Notes: a model not told the origin generated them from the letters alone. Shown: positions 52,858 to 61,843, counted from the first letter of the stretch. The stretch is 64,000 nucleotides of DNA from Terracoccus sp. 273MFTsu3.1 (GCF_000383675.1 NZ_KB911824.1:62001-126000); one strand, 5' to 3'. A program made the numbers and translations.

Positions 52858-53586
52858 ATGGACGGTATGAGACGTCACGTCCCCCTCGCGAACCTCACCC
52901 CGCGCCAGCAGCTGCGCGCCGGGCGCCTCCCGCGCCGCGTCGTCCAGCTCCTCGTGGGGCTCGTGCTCTACGGCGTCTCCATGGCGATGATGATCCGCTC
53001 GACGCTCGGCCTCGACCCGTGGGACGTCTTCCACGCCGGGATCGCGACGCACGTGCCGCTGACCTTCGGGCAGGTGACGATCATCGTCGGTGCGCTCGTC
53101 CTGCTGCTCTGGGTGCCGCTGCGGCAGTGGCCCGGGCTCGGGACGGTGGCCAACGTCGTCGTCATCGGCCTCGCCGCGGACGCCGGCCTCGCCCTCATCG
53201 AGCCGCCCGAGGCGATGTGGGCGCGGGTGCTGCTGCTCACCTCCGGCATCGTGCTCAACGGTGTCGCCGGCGGCCTCTACATCGGCAGCCAGCTCGGTCC
53301 CGGCCCCCGCGACGGGCTCATGACGGGCTTCGCGCGGCGCACCGGGGTGTCGATCCGCCTCGTCCGCACCACGATCGAGGTCGTCGTGCTCGCGGCCGGC
53401 TGGCTGCTCGGCGGACCCGTCGGTCTCGGCACCGTGCTGTATGCCGTGACGATCGGCCCCCTGGTCCAGTTCTTCCTGCCCCGCCTGACCATCGACCTCG
53501 GCCACGCGGGAGCGCCTGAGGTCACGCCCGAGGAGGGCGCCGTCCCGGTGACGCCGACGTCGGCGCTGGGGTCGACGACGAGCTGA
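52858..53586 (+). CDS. YczE/YyaS/YitT family membrane protein
   Basis: This is a 242-residue membrane protein with five or six helices. It has RRVVQLLVGLVLYGVSMAMM, the family motif STLGLDPWDVFHAGIA, GLYIGSQLGPGPRDGLMTGF and GLGTVLYAVTIGPLVQFFLP. YczE homologues are paired with MocR regulators and affect phosphopantetheinyl-dependent synthesis in Bacillus; the mechanism is unknown. The start is ATG at 52858, with ATG 52867 as an alternative. The C-terminal 35 residues are cytoplasmic and acidic. Confidence 0.85.
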   Translation: MDGMRRHVPLANLTPRQQLRAGRLPRRVVQLLVGLVLYGVSMAMMIRSTLGLDPWDVFHAGIATHVPLTFGQVTIIVGALVLLLWVPLRQWPGLGTVANVVVIGLAADAGLALIEPPEAMWARVLLLTSGIVLNGVAGGLYIGSQLGPGPRDGLMTGFARRTGVSIRLVRTTIEVVVLAAGWLLGGPVGLGTVLYAVTIGPLVQFFLPRLTIDLGHAGAPEVTPEEGAVPVTPTSALGSTTS

Positions 53587-53590
53587 CGGC

Positions 53591-54133
53591 TCAGGTGCCG
53601 GTGAGGCGCCAGGACCGGAGCAGCCTGCAGGCACCCGGCTCGTACCACGCGAGGTCGAGCCGTTCGGCCCGACAGCGAGCCGGGAGACGGGGGCCGGCCA
53701 GTCGGCGGGTCGACTCCTCGGTGACCACGTCGGAGAGGGCGTCGAGCGTCAGGTGCGGCACCACGTCACCGAAGCGACCGGCATACGGCGGGCACTGGGG
53801 GAAGGCGTCCCACAGCCGTGAGGTGAGGGTGGCGAAGGGCGCCGACGGCTCGGGCAGCAGGTGGACGATCCCGTTGGGGAAGGTGTCGACGGTCTCGAGC
53901 GTGAACGCGAACGGCTTTGTCGTCGCTGCGATCTCGGCGACGACGTCGAGGGCGGTCCGGGTCAGGGCGCCGAGGTCGAGGAACGGCGCGAGCGCCGTGA
54001 CGTGCGCGTGGACGAAGTCCGGGTCTGCCGAGACGTAGTCGGTGTCGTAGTGCGCCGTGCGGGAGAGGACGAACGGCTCGAGCGCGGGCACGGGCACGTG
54101 GAGCACCGAGTGGCCGGTGGCGGCCGAGGTCAC
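53591..54133 (-). CDS. 2'-5' RNA ligase-like 2H phosphodiesterase family protein
   Basis: This is a 180-residue 2H-superfamily protein. The two HxT/S motifs are HVT (FVHAHVTALAPFL) and HLT (VVPHLTLDAL), about 90 residues apart, as in 2'-5' RNA ligases and cyclic phosphodiesterases. The start is GTG at 54133, 11 bp after the TetR stop, without a clear ribosome site, so coupling to the TetR gene is likely. The substrate is unknown. Confidence 0.77.
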   Translation of the reverse strand: MTSAATGHSVLHVPVPALEPFVLSRTAHYDTDYVSADPDFVHAHVTALAPFLDLGALTRTALDVVAEIAATTKPFAFTLETVDTFPNGIVHLLPEPSAPFATLTSRLWDAFPQCPPYAGRFGDVVPHLTLDALSDVVTEESTRRLAGPRLPARCRAERLDLAWYEPGACRLLRSWRLTGT

Positions 54134-54144
54134 GGTGGCGACAC

Positions 54145-54771
54145 TCAGTGGCCGGCGCCCACGAGCCGCAGCGCGAGGGCGGCGTTCGTCCCGCCGATCT
54201 CGGCGGGACTGCGTCGGATCGTCGGGGAGTACCAGCGGGCCACGTCGACGACGATCGAGAGCAGGGCCAGGGCCGTGTCGGCGCTGTCGTCGACGGAGAA
54301 CGTGCCGTCGGCGACACCGCGGTCGAGGACGTCGCGCACCAGCGAGTCCATCTCCTTGCGCAGCTTGAGGACCTCGGCGTGGTGCTCGGGGGTCAGGTGG
54401 TGGTGCTCGTACTGCACGACACGAGCCACCTGGTACTGCTCGACGTGCCACTCCGTGAAGCGCGCCATGACGGTGACGAGCTGCTCTGAAGGCGTCGAGC
54501 CCTCGGCGATGGCCGAGCGCATGAGCCGCAGCGCGGACTCGTGGCCGCTGCGGCTCAGGGCGAAGAGCAGCTCCTCCTTGGAGCCGAAGTGGACGTAGAC
54601 CCCGGCAGGCGAGAGCCCGGCCCCGGAGGCGATGTCGCGCGTGGTCGTGGCGTGGAAGCCCTTGTCGGCGAACGCGTGCGCCGCGGCCTGCAGCAGCCGC
54701 TCGACGGTCGAGGCGTCGGGGTCGGCCGTCCGGGCGCCGACGGACGGCGGGGTCGTGGTGGGCTGCGGCAC
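54145..54771 (-). CDS. TetR family transcriptional regulator
   Basis: This is a 208-residue TetR regulator. The helix-turn-helix lies at residues 22-65 (VERLLQAAAHAFADKGFHAT, TRDIASGAGLSPAGVYVHFG) and is preceded by a Pro/Thr-rich start. The C-terminal ligand domain contains HHLTPEHHAEVLKLRKEMD. I chose the GTG at 54771. It is divergent from an acyl-CoA dehydrogenase, with a palindromic site between them, so it probably represses fatty-acid or branched-chain acyl-CoA breakdown. Confidence 0.87.
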   Translation of the reverse strand: MPQPTTTPPSVGARTADPDASTVERLLQAAAHAFADKGFHATTTRDIASGAGLSPAGVYVHFGSKEELLFALSRSGHESALRLMRSAIAEGSTPSEQLVTVMARFTEWHVEQYQVARVVQYEHHHLTPEHHAEVLKLRKEMDSLVRDVLDRGVADGTFSVDDSADTALALLSIVVDVARWYSPTIRRSPAEIGGTNAALALRLVGAGH

Positions 54772-54797
54772 GTTGACAGCATGCCGCAGGGGAGGGA

Positions 54798-54817
54798 AAC
54801 TAAGCAAGCGCTTAGTT
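54798..54817. promoter_or_regulatory. TetR operator upstream of the acyl-CoA dehydrogenase
   Basis: AACTAAGCAAGCGCTTAGTT has perfect 8-bp inverted arms (AACTAAGC, GCTTAGTT) around a 4-bp centre. It lies 52 bp before the dehydrogenase start and 26 bp before the TetR start, in an AT-rich patch. Confidence 0.72.
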
Positions 54818-54869
54818 ACCGACGGGTACCGGCGCGTCGCACCCGTGAGCACGCCCGATGGAGGACGTT

Positions 54870-56015
54870 ATGCCCCGCAACATCTACGACGAGGACCACG
54901 AGGCGATGCGCGCCTCCGCGCGCGAGTTCGTCGCCCGCACGCTCGCGCCGCGCGCCGAGGAGATGATCGAGGGCAAGTCGATCCCGCGCGACATCTGGCT
55001 CGAGGCCGGCAAGCAGGGCTTCTTCGGCCTCGACATCCCCGAGGAGTTCGGCGGCGCCGGCGTCGACGACTACCGCTTCAACGCCGTGGTGGCCGAGGAG
55101 ATGTCGCGCTTCAACGCCGCGACGAGCTCGTGCTTCGGCATCCACTCCGACGTGTGCCCGCCCTACATCGTCGACCTCGGCACCGAGGAGCAGAAGCAGC
55201 GCTGGCTGCCCGGCATGGCGAGCGGTGAGCTCATCTGCGCCATCGCCATGACCGAGCCCTCCGGCGGCTCCGACCTCGCCGCGCTCAAGACGACCGCCGT
55301 CCGGGACGGTGACTCGTGGATCCTCAACGGCTCCAAGACGTTCATCACCAACGGCTACCAGGCCGACCTCGTCATCGTGGCGGCGCGCACCGACCCGTCC
55401 AAGGGCGCCAAGGGCATCACGCTCCTCATGGTCGAACGCGGCATGGAGGGCTTCGAGAACGGCCGCAAGCTCGACAAGGTCGGCATGGACGAGTCGGACA
55501 CGGCCGAGCTGTTCTTCGAGAACGTCCGCGTCCCCGACGAGAACCGCCTCGGCCCCGAGGGCATGGGCTTCATCTCGATGATGCAGCGCCTCCCGCAGGA
55601 GCGCGTCGGCGCCGCCGTCTCCAACGTCGCCCACGCCAAGGCGATCCTCGAGGAGACGATCCAGTACGCCAAGGACCGCAAGGCCTTCGGCCAGCCGATC
55701 GGCGCCTTCCAGCACAACAAGTTCCTCATGGCCGAGCTCGTGACGAAGATCGAGGTCGCCGAGGCCTACGTCGACGACTGCATCGCGGCCCACGCCGAGG
55801 GCAAGCTCTCGGCCGTCGACGCCGCCAAGGCGAAGTGGTGGAGCTCGGAGGTGCAGAACGACGTGCTCGACCACTGCGTCCAGCTGCACGGTGGCTACGG
55901 CTTCATGAACGAGTACCGCGTGGCCCGCGCCTGGCGCGATGCCCGCGTCACGAAGATCTGGGCCGGCTCCAACGAGATCATGAAGGAGCTCATCGGCCGG
56001 GACCTCGGCTTCTGA
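54870..56015 (+). CDS. Acyl-CoA dehydrogenase, long-chain/isovaleryl type
   Basis: This is a 381-residue FAD flavoprotein that makes a double bond in acyl-CoA. FAD/substrate motifs are ICAIAMTEPSGGSDLAALKT and WILNGSKTFITNG. The base that MCAD-type enzymes carry near the C-terminus is absent (IWAGSNEIMKE has Ala in place of the Glu of IYEGT). Instead Glu244 in RLPQERVGAA matches the alternative base of long-chain and isovaleryl enzymes. The ATG at 54870 follows GGAGGAC. It overlaps the SDR gene by one base. Confidence 0.9.
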   Translation: MPRNIYDEDHEAMRASAREFVARTLAPRAEEMIEGKSIPRDIWLEAGKQGFFGLDIPEEFGGAGVDDYRFNAVVAEEMSRFNAATSSCFGIHSDVCPPYIVDLGTEEQKQRWLPGMASGELICAIAMTEPSGGSDLAALKTTAVRDGDSWILNGSKTFITNGYQADLVIVAARTDPSKGAKGITLLMVERGMEGFENGRKLDKVGMDESDTAELFFENVRVPDENRLGPEGMGFISMMQRLPQERVGAAVSNVAHAKAILEETIQYAKDRKAFGQPIGAFQHNKFLMAELVTKIEVAEAYVDDCIAAHAEGKLSAVDAAKAKWWSSEVQNDVLDHCVQLHGGYGFMNEYRVARAWRDARVTKIWAGSNEIMKELIGRDLGF

Positions 56016-56791
56016 TGGCGCCCGACGTGGGCGGCAGGCGTCACGAGGGCGCCGTCGCGATCATCACCGGGGCCAGCCGGGGGATCGGCCTCGGCATCGC
56101 CGAACGCCTGGTCGCCGAGGGTGCCAAGGTGGTCATCACGGCACGCAAGCCCGAGGCGCTCGCCGAGGCCGTGGAGCAGCTGGGCGGACCGGCTCATGCC
56201 CTCGGCATCGCGGGCAACGCGGCCGACGAGTCCCACCAGGACGACGTCATCGCGGCGGCGCGCGAGACGTTCGGCGGGCTCCACCTGCTCGTCAACAACA
56301 CCGGCATCAACCCCGCGTACGGCCCGATGCTCGACTCCGGGCTCGACATCGCGCGCAAGGTGCTCGACGTCAACGTCGTCGCGGCGTTCTCGTGGATCAA
56401 GAAGGCGGTCGCGGCGGGGCTCGGCGACGAAACCCATCCCGGGTCGGTCGTCAACCTCGCCTCCGTCGCCGGTCAGGGTGCGAGCGGCGTCATCGGCTGG
56501 TACGGCGTGTCCAAGGCGGCGCTCATCCACCTGACCACCGAGCTCGGCTACGAGCTAGGTCCCGACGTGCGGGTCAACGCCGTCGCGCCGGCCGTCGTCA
56601 AGACGAAGTTCGCCGAGGCGCTCTACGAGGGGCGCGAGGACAAGGTCGTGCGCGCCTACCCGATGAAGCGTCTCGGTCTCCCGGAGGACGTCGCGGGCGC
56701 CGTCAGCTTCCTGCTGAGCAGCGACGCGTCGTGGGTCACCGGTCAGACGCTGACGATCGACGGTGGCGTCACCTTGGGCGGCGCACTCTAG
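56015..56791 (+). CDS. Short-chain dehydrogenase/reductase
   Basis: This is a 258-residue SDR of the classical type. The cofactor motif TGASRGIGLGIAE is near residue 19 and NNTG near 94. The catalytic Ser and Tyr-x-x-x-Lys are in VVNLASVAGQ and GWYGVSKAALIHL. The C-terminus SFLLSSDASWVTGQTLTIDG is typical of FabG-like 3-oxoacyl reductases. It overlaps the acyl-CoA dehydrogenase by one base (TGATG), so it may take the hydroxyacyl or oxoacyl step of the same pathway. Confidence 0.9.
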   Translation: MAPDVGGRRHEGAVAIITGASRGIGLGIAERLVAEGAKVVITARKPEALAEAVEQLGGPAHALGIAGNAADESHQDDVIAAARETFGGLHLLVNNTGINPAYGPMLDSGLDIARKVLDVNVVAAFSWIKKAVAAGLGDETHPGSVVNLASVAGQGASGVIGWYGVSKAALIHLTTELGYELGPDVRVNAVAPAVVKTKFAEALYEGREDKVVRAYPMKRLGLPEDVAGAVSFLLSSDASWVTGQTLTIDGGVTLGGAL

Positions 56792-56811
56792 CCACGGGGG
56801 CAGACGCCGTG

Positions 56812-56854
56812 ACGGCCGGCGGGAAGGGTGGACAAGACCCTTCCCGCCGGCCGT
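56812..56854 (+). terminator. Terminator after the acyl-CoA dehydrogenase/SDR operon
   Basis: An 18-bp perfect stem, ACGGCCGGCGGGAAGGGT (56812-56829) with ACCCTTCCCGCCGGCCGT (56837-56854), has a 7-nt loop. Confidence 0.85.
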
Positions 56855-56901
56855 TCGTCATGTCAGCGTGGTCCCGAATCCCTGTGGGCAGAGGAGAGCT
56901 C

Positions 56902-57639
56902 ATGGACCGGCAGGTGGCGCTGGTGACGGGTGCGACGCGCGGCATCGGGCGGGAGGTCGTGGCACAGCTCGGTCGGGGCGGCTTCACGGTCATCGCGACG
57001 GGGCGGTCCGACGCCGACGCGATGTCGGCTGCGGCGGGGGTCGTCGCCGCCGACCCGGGCGCAGACGTCCGGGCTCTGGGTCTCGACCTGGACGTCGCGG
57101 ATGCCGCATCGGTCGCGCTGCTCCCCGATGCCGTGCGACGCGTCGCAGGCAGGCTCGACGTCCTCGTCAACAACGCGGCGGCCTTCGTCGACTGGGACGA
57201 GCTCGGGTCCGACGCCGACCTGGAGCTCGCGCGTTCGGTGATGGAGACCAACCTCTTCGGTGCCTGGCGGGTCACCCAGGCCCTGCTCCCGCTGCTGCGC
57301 GAGAGCGCGCACGCCCGGGTGGTCAACGTCTCGAGCGGCGCAGGCTCCCACGGCGACGAGGCGTTCGGGCTCGCGCGACGGAGTGGCCGGGCGGCCAGCT
57401 ATGGCGTGAGCAAGGCCGCGCTGGGAGCGCTGACCTCGACCCTGGCTGCCGAGCTCGACGGCACGGGCATCCTCGTCAACGCCGTCTGCCCAGGACTCAC
57501 GGCGACGTGGCCCGGAGCCGAGGAGATGGGGGCCCGTCCCGTCTCCGAAGGGGCGGCCTCGGTGGTCTTCGCGGCCACCCTGCCCGACGGCGGCCCCTCC
57601 GGCGGTTCCTACCGCGACGGCCGTCCCCTGCCCTGGTAG
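56902..57639 (+). CDS. SDR family oxidoreductase, second
   Basis: This is a 245-residue SDR. The cofactor motif TGATRGIGREVV is near residue 9, NNAA near 92, the catalytic Ser in VVNVSSGAGSH and Tyr/Lys in ASYGVSKAALGAL. It lacks the FabG-like ending and finishes with PSGGSYRDGRPLPW. The ATG at 56902 follows GAGGAG. It lies after a terminator, so it is probably transcribed from its own promoter. The substrate is unknown. Confidence 0.87.
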   Translation: MDRQVALVTGATRGIGREVVAQLGRGGFTVIATGRSDADAMSAAAGVVAADPGADVRALGLDLDVADAASVALLPDAVRRVAGRLDVLVNNAAAFVDWDELGSDADLELARSVMETNLFGAWRVTQALLPLLRESAHARVVNVSSGAGSHGDEAFGLARRSGRAASYGVSKAALGALTSTLAAELDGTGILVNAVCPGLTATWPGAEEMGARPVSEGAASVVFAATLPDGGPSGGSYRDGRPLPW

Positions 57640-57658
57640 GGCATCGGTTTGACATGAA

Positions 57659-57692
57659 TTAGGTGAGGCTTACTAAGGTAAGCCTCACCTAA
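57659..57692. promoter_or_regulatory. IdeR/DtxR double iron box
   Basis: TTAGGTGAGGCTTAC (57659-57673) and GTAAGCCTCACCTAA (57678-57692) are perfect 15-bp arms around TAAG. TTAGGTGAGGCTTACTAAG resembles the 19-bp DtxR consensus, and its mirror copy overlaps it. This marks iron repression of the siderophore operon. Confidence 0.85.
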
Positions 57693-57758
57693 TGCCGTCT
57701 CGGGGGAGTGTCCGACAGAGGTGGCGTGGGACCCGTCCCCGACAGAGAGACCGTCACC

Positions 57759-58820
57759 GTGTCGCGCCTTCGCACCGCCCTCCTCGCCGCCGTCGCCGCG
57801 GCCCTCGTCCTCGCCGGCTGCACCACCGGTCCCAGCGGCGACTCCGCCTCTCCTGCCGGAACTGCAGCGGCAGGAGCCGGCGCCACGGGAGCCGACCCGA
57901 CGGCATACCCCGTCACCCTGAAGGACGCCTTCGGCACGGCCACCATCACGAAGGAGCCGCAGCGGGTGGTGACCCTCGGCTGGTCCGACGCCGACCACGT
58001 GGCAGCGCTCGGCGTTGCCCCCGTCGGCGCCCCCAAGGTCACGTGGGGCGGCAACGCGAACCTCTCGACGGACTGGTTCGACGCGCAGCTGGCCACCTTC
58101 GGCGGCACCGCGCCGACACGTTTCGACGACACCGACGGCAACCCCGTCGAGGAGATCGCCCGGCTGCAGCCCGACCTCATCCTCGCGACGAACTCCGGCA
58201 TCACGAAGGACGAGTACGACACGCTGAGCAAGCTCGCACCCGTCGTCGCCTATCCGGAGGTCGCCTACGGCACGCCGTGGCAGGACTCGCTCGAGACGAC
58301 CGGGAAGGCACTCGGGCGCTCGAAGCAGGCGGCTGCCGTCGAGGCGAAGACCGTCGGGGCACTCGAGGCGGCCAGGGCGAGGTACCCGCAGCTCGCGGGC
58401 AAGACCTTCATCTACGGCTACGTCGCCCCGACCGACCTCTCGCAGATCGGCTTCTACACCCCGAGCGACCTCCGCCCGCAGATGCTGACCGCGCTCGGCA
58501 TGAAGAACGCGCCGTTCGTCGAGGAACGGGCCAGGGGCTCCAAGGAGTTCTACCTCACGGTCAGCGCCGAGCGGGCCGCGACCCTCGAGGCCGACGTCTT
58601 CCTCACCTACATCACCGAGGACTCGGAGGTCGAGGTCATGACGAAGGACCCGCTCGTCGGCCAGGTGCCCGCGATCAGGGCCGGTGCGCTCGTCGCGACG
58701 AAGGACCAGAAGGTGGGCCTGACGATGAGCTCGCCGACGCCGCTGTCCATCCCGTACATGACCGAGCTGTTCGTGCCGCTCGTCGCGGCCGCGGCGGACA
58801 AGGCCGACGCCGCCCGATGA
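57759..58820 (+). CDS. Siderophore ABC transporter, lipoprotein substrate-binding protein
   Basis: This is a 353-residue lipoprotein that captures ferric siderophore outside the membrane. Signal residues MSRLRTALLAAVAAALVL lead to the lipobox LAGC with Cys21. A Ser/Ala-rich linker precedes the FecB/FepB-type fold (EPQRVVTLGWSDADHVAALG, IARLQPDLILATNSGITKDE, SKLAPVVAYPE). The start is GTG at 57759. It is the first gene of the operon, 66 bp after the iron box, and overlaps the permease by 4 bp. Confidence 0.93.
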   Translation: MSRLRTALLAAVAAALVLAGCTTGPSGDSASPAGTAAAGAGATGADPTAYPVTLKDAFGTATITKEPQRVVTLGWSDADHVAALGVAPVGAPKVTWGGNANLSTDWFDAQLATFGGTAPTRFDDTDGNPVEEIARLQPDLILATNSGITKDEYDTLSKLAPVVAYPEVAYGTPWQDSLETTGKALGRSKQAAAVEAKTVGALEAARARYPQLAGKTFIYGYVAPTDLSQIGFYTPSDLRPQMLTALGMKNAPFVEERARGSKEFYLTVSAERAATLEADVFLTYITEDSEVEVMTKDPLVGQVPAIRAGALVATKDQKVGLTMSSPTPLSIPYMTELFVPLVAAAADKADAAR

Positions 58821-59896
58821 GCACCTCCCCGACGCTCGAACGGGAGGGCCCGGTGACGTCGCCCGGGGGCGGCGGCAGGGGATCCTCGGGTGCGCCCCGC
58901 CGCACGCCAGGGCTCGCCGCCCTCCTGGTCGCGCTGGCCGCCCTGCTCGTCGTGGCCGTCGTCACGTCGATCGTGCTGGGCTCCAAGGCGATTCCTCTCG
59001 GTGACGTCCTGCAGGTCCTCACGGGACACGGAGACGGCGTGGCCGATCGAGGCATCGTCGATGCCCGGGTCGCCCGGACGCTCGTGGGTGTCCTCGTCGG
59101 TGCGGCCCTCGCCGTCGCGGGCGCCGCGATGCAGGGACTCACCCGCAACCCTCTCGCGGACCCGGGCCTGCTCGGCGTCAATGCCGGCGCCGGACTCGCC
59201 GTCGTCGTGGCGATCGCCGTCTTCGGCGTCGGCTCGCTCAGCGGCTACGTCTGGTGGGCCATGGCTGGTGCGGGCCTGGCGGCAGTCCTCGTCCACGCGC
59301 TCGCCGGGCTCGCCGGCGGCGGCGTCACACCCCTGCGACTCACCCTCGCCGGGGCCGCCGTCACGGCCGGCCTCGCGAGCTGGTCGTCCGGGCTGCTCGT
59401 CTCGAGCAAGCAGTCCTTCGACTCCTTCCGCTTCTGGCAGGTGGGCACCATCGGGGGACGGGGGTTCGACCTCGTCGTCACCGTGCTGCCCTTCTTCGGC
59501 GTCGGGCTCGTCGTCGTCCTCCTCGCCGTCCGTCGGCTCAACGCCCTCGCGCTGGGTGACGACCTCGCCCGCGGCCTCGGCGAGAACGTCCTCCTCGCCC
59601 GCGCCACCGTCGCCGTCGGCGTCGCCGTCCTGTGTGGCGCCGCGACCGCCCTCGCGGGGCCGATCGGTTTCCTCGGCCTCGTCGTGCCCCATGTCGCCCG
59701 CTTCGTCGTCGGCCCCGACCACCGGAGGATCATCCCGGTCTGCCTCGTCGCGGGCCCGACCCTGCTGCTCGCCGCAGACACCGTCGGACGGCTCGTGGCG
59801 CAGCCGAGCGAGGTGCAGGCCGGCATCATGACCGCCGTCATCGGCGTGCCCGTCTTCGTCGTGCTCGTGCGCCGCGGACGGATGGCGAGCCTGTGA
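58817..59896 (+). CDS. Siderophore ABC transporter permease (FecCD), first subunit
   Basis: This is a 359-residue permease with about nine helices. The family pattern RVARTLVGVLVGAALAVAGA followed by MQGLTRNPLADPGLLGVNAG is present, with GPIGFLGLVVPHVARFVVGP in the coupling loop (EAA-like region) that docks the ATPase. The ATG overlaps the lipoprotein stop (ATGA). It forms a heterodimer with the next gene. Confidence 0.93.
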   Translation: MSTSPTLEREGPVTSPGGGGRGSSGAPRRTPGLAALLVALAALLVVAVVTSIVLGSKAIPLGDVLQVLTGHGDGVADRGIVDARVARTLVGVLVGAALAVAGAAMQGLTRNPLADPGLLGVNAGAGLAVVVAIAVFGVGSLSGYVWWAMAGAGLAAVLVHALAGLAGGGVTPLRLTLAGAAVTAGLASWSSGLLVSSKQSFDSFRFWQVGTIGGRGFDLVVTVLPFFGVGLVVVLLAVRRLNALALGDDLARGLGENVLLARATVAVGVAVLCGAATALAGPIGFLGLVVPHVARFVVGPDHRRIIPVCLVAGPTLLLAADTVGRLVAQPSEVQAGIMTAVIGVPVFVVLVRRGRMASL

Positions 59897-60990
59897 CCGC
59901 CGACCTGCTCACCCACGCCGGGGCTCGCGCCGGTGCCCGTGACGTGACGGCCGTGGACTCGGTCGACGTCGCGCACGTCGTCCGGGCCCGCCGGCGTCCC
60001 GCGCGTCGCGTGCGGCTGGTCGTCGCGACTCTCGCCGTGGTTGCGCTCGCCGCAGTCCTCGTCCGCGTGCTCCTCGGCGACTACGTCGTCGCGCTCACCG
60101 ACCTGCTGCCGATCCTCCGGGGCGAGACGCTGCCCGACGTCCCGGGCGCCTCCTTCATCGTCATGGAGGCCAAGCTGCCGCGTGCCCTGCTGGGGCTCCT
60201 CGCGGGTCTGGCGTTCGGGGCCTCCGGGGCGATGTTCCAGACCACCTTGCGCAACCCGCTGGCGAGCCCCGACATCATCGGCATCAGCCTCGGCGCGTCC
60301 GCCGCAGCGGTCATCGCCCTGACGTTCCTCGACGCGCAGGGCCTCTGGCTTCCGGCTGCTGCCCTGGTCGGCGCCGTGGCCGTCTGCCTGATCATGTATG
60401 CCGTGGGCCGGGGGGCCACGTTCGCCGGCCAGCGCATGGTGCTCGTCGGCATCGGCGTCGCCGCCCTGCTGTCCAGCGTCATCCAGCTCGTCATGACGCG
60501 CACCTCGATCCAGGACGCGCAGGCTGCCCTCGTCTGGCTCACCGGGAGCCTCGCGCGCGCGACGTGGCCGGTCATCGGGCTGCTCTCGGTCGCGACCGTC
60601 GTGCTCGCGCCGCTGCTCGCGGCGTGTGCGCGGTGGATGCGGCTCGCCGAGCTCGGCGACGACCTGTCGACGACGCTCGGGGCGCCCGCGGGTCGAGCTC
60701 GTCTCGGTCTCGTCGTCGCCGTGGCCCTCGCCGCCGTCGCGACGAGTGCGACCGGCCCCATCGCGTTCGTCGCCTTCCTGGCGGGGCCGACCGCGCGTCG
60801 GCTCTGCGGTGGCCGGCCCTCCCTGTGGGCGGCCGCCCTCGTCGGAGCGGTCGTCGTCGTGCTGTCGGACTTCGCCGGCGACTACCTCATCCCCGACGTC
60901 AACCTCCCCGTCGGGGTCGTCACGGGCGCCCTCGGGGCACCCCTCATGCTCGCGGTCGTCGTCACCGCGGGCCGAGCCGGAAAGGCCTGA
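59893..60990 (+). CDS. Siderophore ABC transporter permease (FecCD), second subunit
   Basis: This is a 365-residue permease. Typical FecCD motifs are LPRALLGLLAGLAFGASGAM, FQTTLRNPLASPDIIGISLG and GPIAFVAFLAGPTARRLCGG. The start is GTG at 59893, overlapping the first permease (GTGA). A 40-residue cytoplasmic N-terminus rich in Arg and Val precedes the first helix. Confidence 0.93.
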   Translation: MTADLLTHAGARAGARDVTAVDSVDVAHVVRARRRPARRVRLVVATLAVVALAAVLVRVLLGDYVVALTDLLPILRGETLPDVPGASFIVMEAKLPRALLGLLAGLAFGASGAMFQTTLRNPLASPDIIGISLGASAAAVIALTFLDAQGLWLPAAALVGAVAVCLIMYAVGRGATFAGQRMVLVGIGVAALLSSVIQLVMTRTSIQDAQAALVWLTGSLARATWPVIGLLSVATVVLAPLLAACARWMRLAELGDDLSTTLGAPAGRARLGLVVAVALAAVATSATGPIAFVAFLAGPTARRLCGGRPSLWAAALVGAVVVVLSDFAGDYLIPDVNLPVGVVTGALGAPLMLAVVVTAGRAGKA

Positions 60991-60991
60991 C

Positions 60992-61843
60992 ATGACCTCC
61001 TCGACCCTGGCGCGCTCCACCGCGGACGGCGTCGCCGTGCGCGCACGGGGCCTGACGCTCTCCTACGACGGTCGGCGGGTCGTGGACCACCTCGACCTCG
61101 ACGTGCCGGCCGGCAGGATCACCGTCGTCGTCGGGCCCAACGGCTGCGGCAAGTCGACCCTCCTGCGCGGGCTGTCACGTCTGTTGCGCCCCACCGAGGG
61201 CAGCGTCCACCTCGCCTCCGACGGCGCCCGAGACGACGTCTGGTCGCTGCGGCCCAGGGAGTTCGCCCGCCGCGTCGCGCTCCTCCCGCAGAGCCCGCCG
61301 GTGCCCGAGGGCATCAGCGTCGTCGACCTCGTCGGTCGCGGTCGACACCCGCACCACACCCTCGTCCGCCGGTGGTCGGGGGCCGACGACGAGGCCGTCG
61401 CCCGGGCCATGCGTGCGACCGGGACCCTCGAACTGGCCGAGCGACCGGTCGACGAGCTGTCCGGCGGCCAGCGGCAGCGCGTGTGGATCGCCCTGACCCT
61501 CGCCCAGGAGACCGACGTCGTGCTCCTCGACGAGCCCACGACCTACCTCGACCTCGCACACCAGGTCGACGTCCTCGACCTGCTGCGCGGCCTCAACCGC
61601 AGCCGGGGGACGACCGTCGTCATGGTCCTGCACGACCTCAACCTCGCGGCCCGCTACGCCGACCACGTCGTCGCCCTGCGCGACGGCCGTCTCGTCGGCA
61701 GCGGCGCGCCGGCGGATCTCGTCGACGAGGAGTTCGTGGCGCAGGTCTTCGGCCTCGGCAGCCGCGTCATCGCCGACCCCGTCACCGGTTCGCCGCTCGT
61801 CGTGCCCACCTCCACCCACCACCAGAGCGGACCCGCCCCGTGA
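60992..61843 (+). CDS. Siderophore ABC transporter ATPase
   Basis: This is a 283-residue FepC-type ATPase. Walker A GPNGCGKSTLLRGL is near residue 49, Q-loop VALLPQSPPVPEG, signature ELSGGQRQRVWIAL, Walker B TDVVLLDEPTTYLDL and H-loop VLHDLNLAARYADH. The ATG at 60992 follows AAAGGCC. It is fourth in the operon and overlaps the siderophore reductase gene by 4 bp. Confidence 0.95.
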   Translation: MTSSTLARSTADGVAVRARGLTLSYDGRRVVDHLDLDVPAGRITVVVGPNGCGKSTLLRGLSRLLRPTEGSVHLASDGARDDVWSLRPREFARRVALLPQSPPVPEGISVVDLVGRGRHPHHTLVRRWSGADDEAVARAMRATGTLELAERPVDELSGGQRQRVWIALTLAQETDVVLLDEPTTYLDLAHQVDVLDLLRGLNRSRGTTVVMVLHDLNLAARYADHVVALRDGRLVGSGAPADLVDEEFVAQVFGLGSRVIADPVTGSPLVVPTSTHHQSGPAP

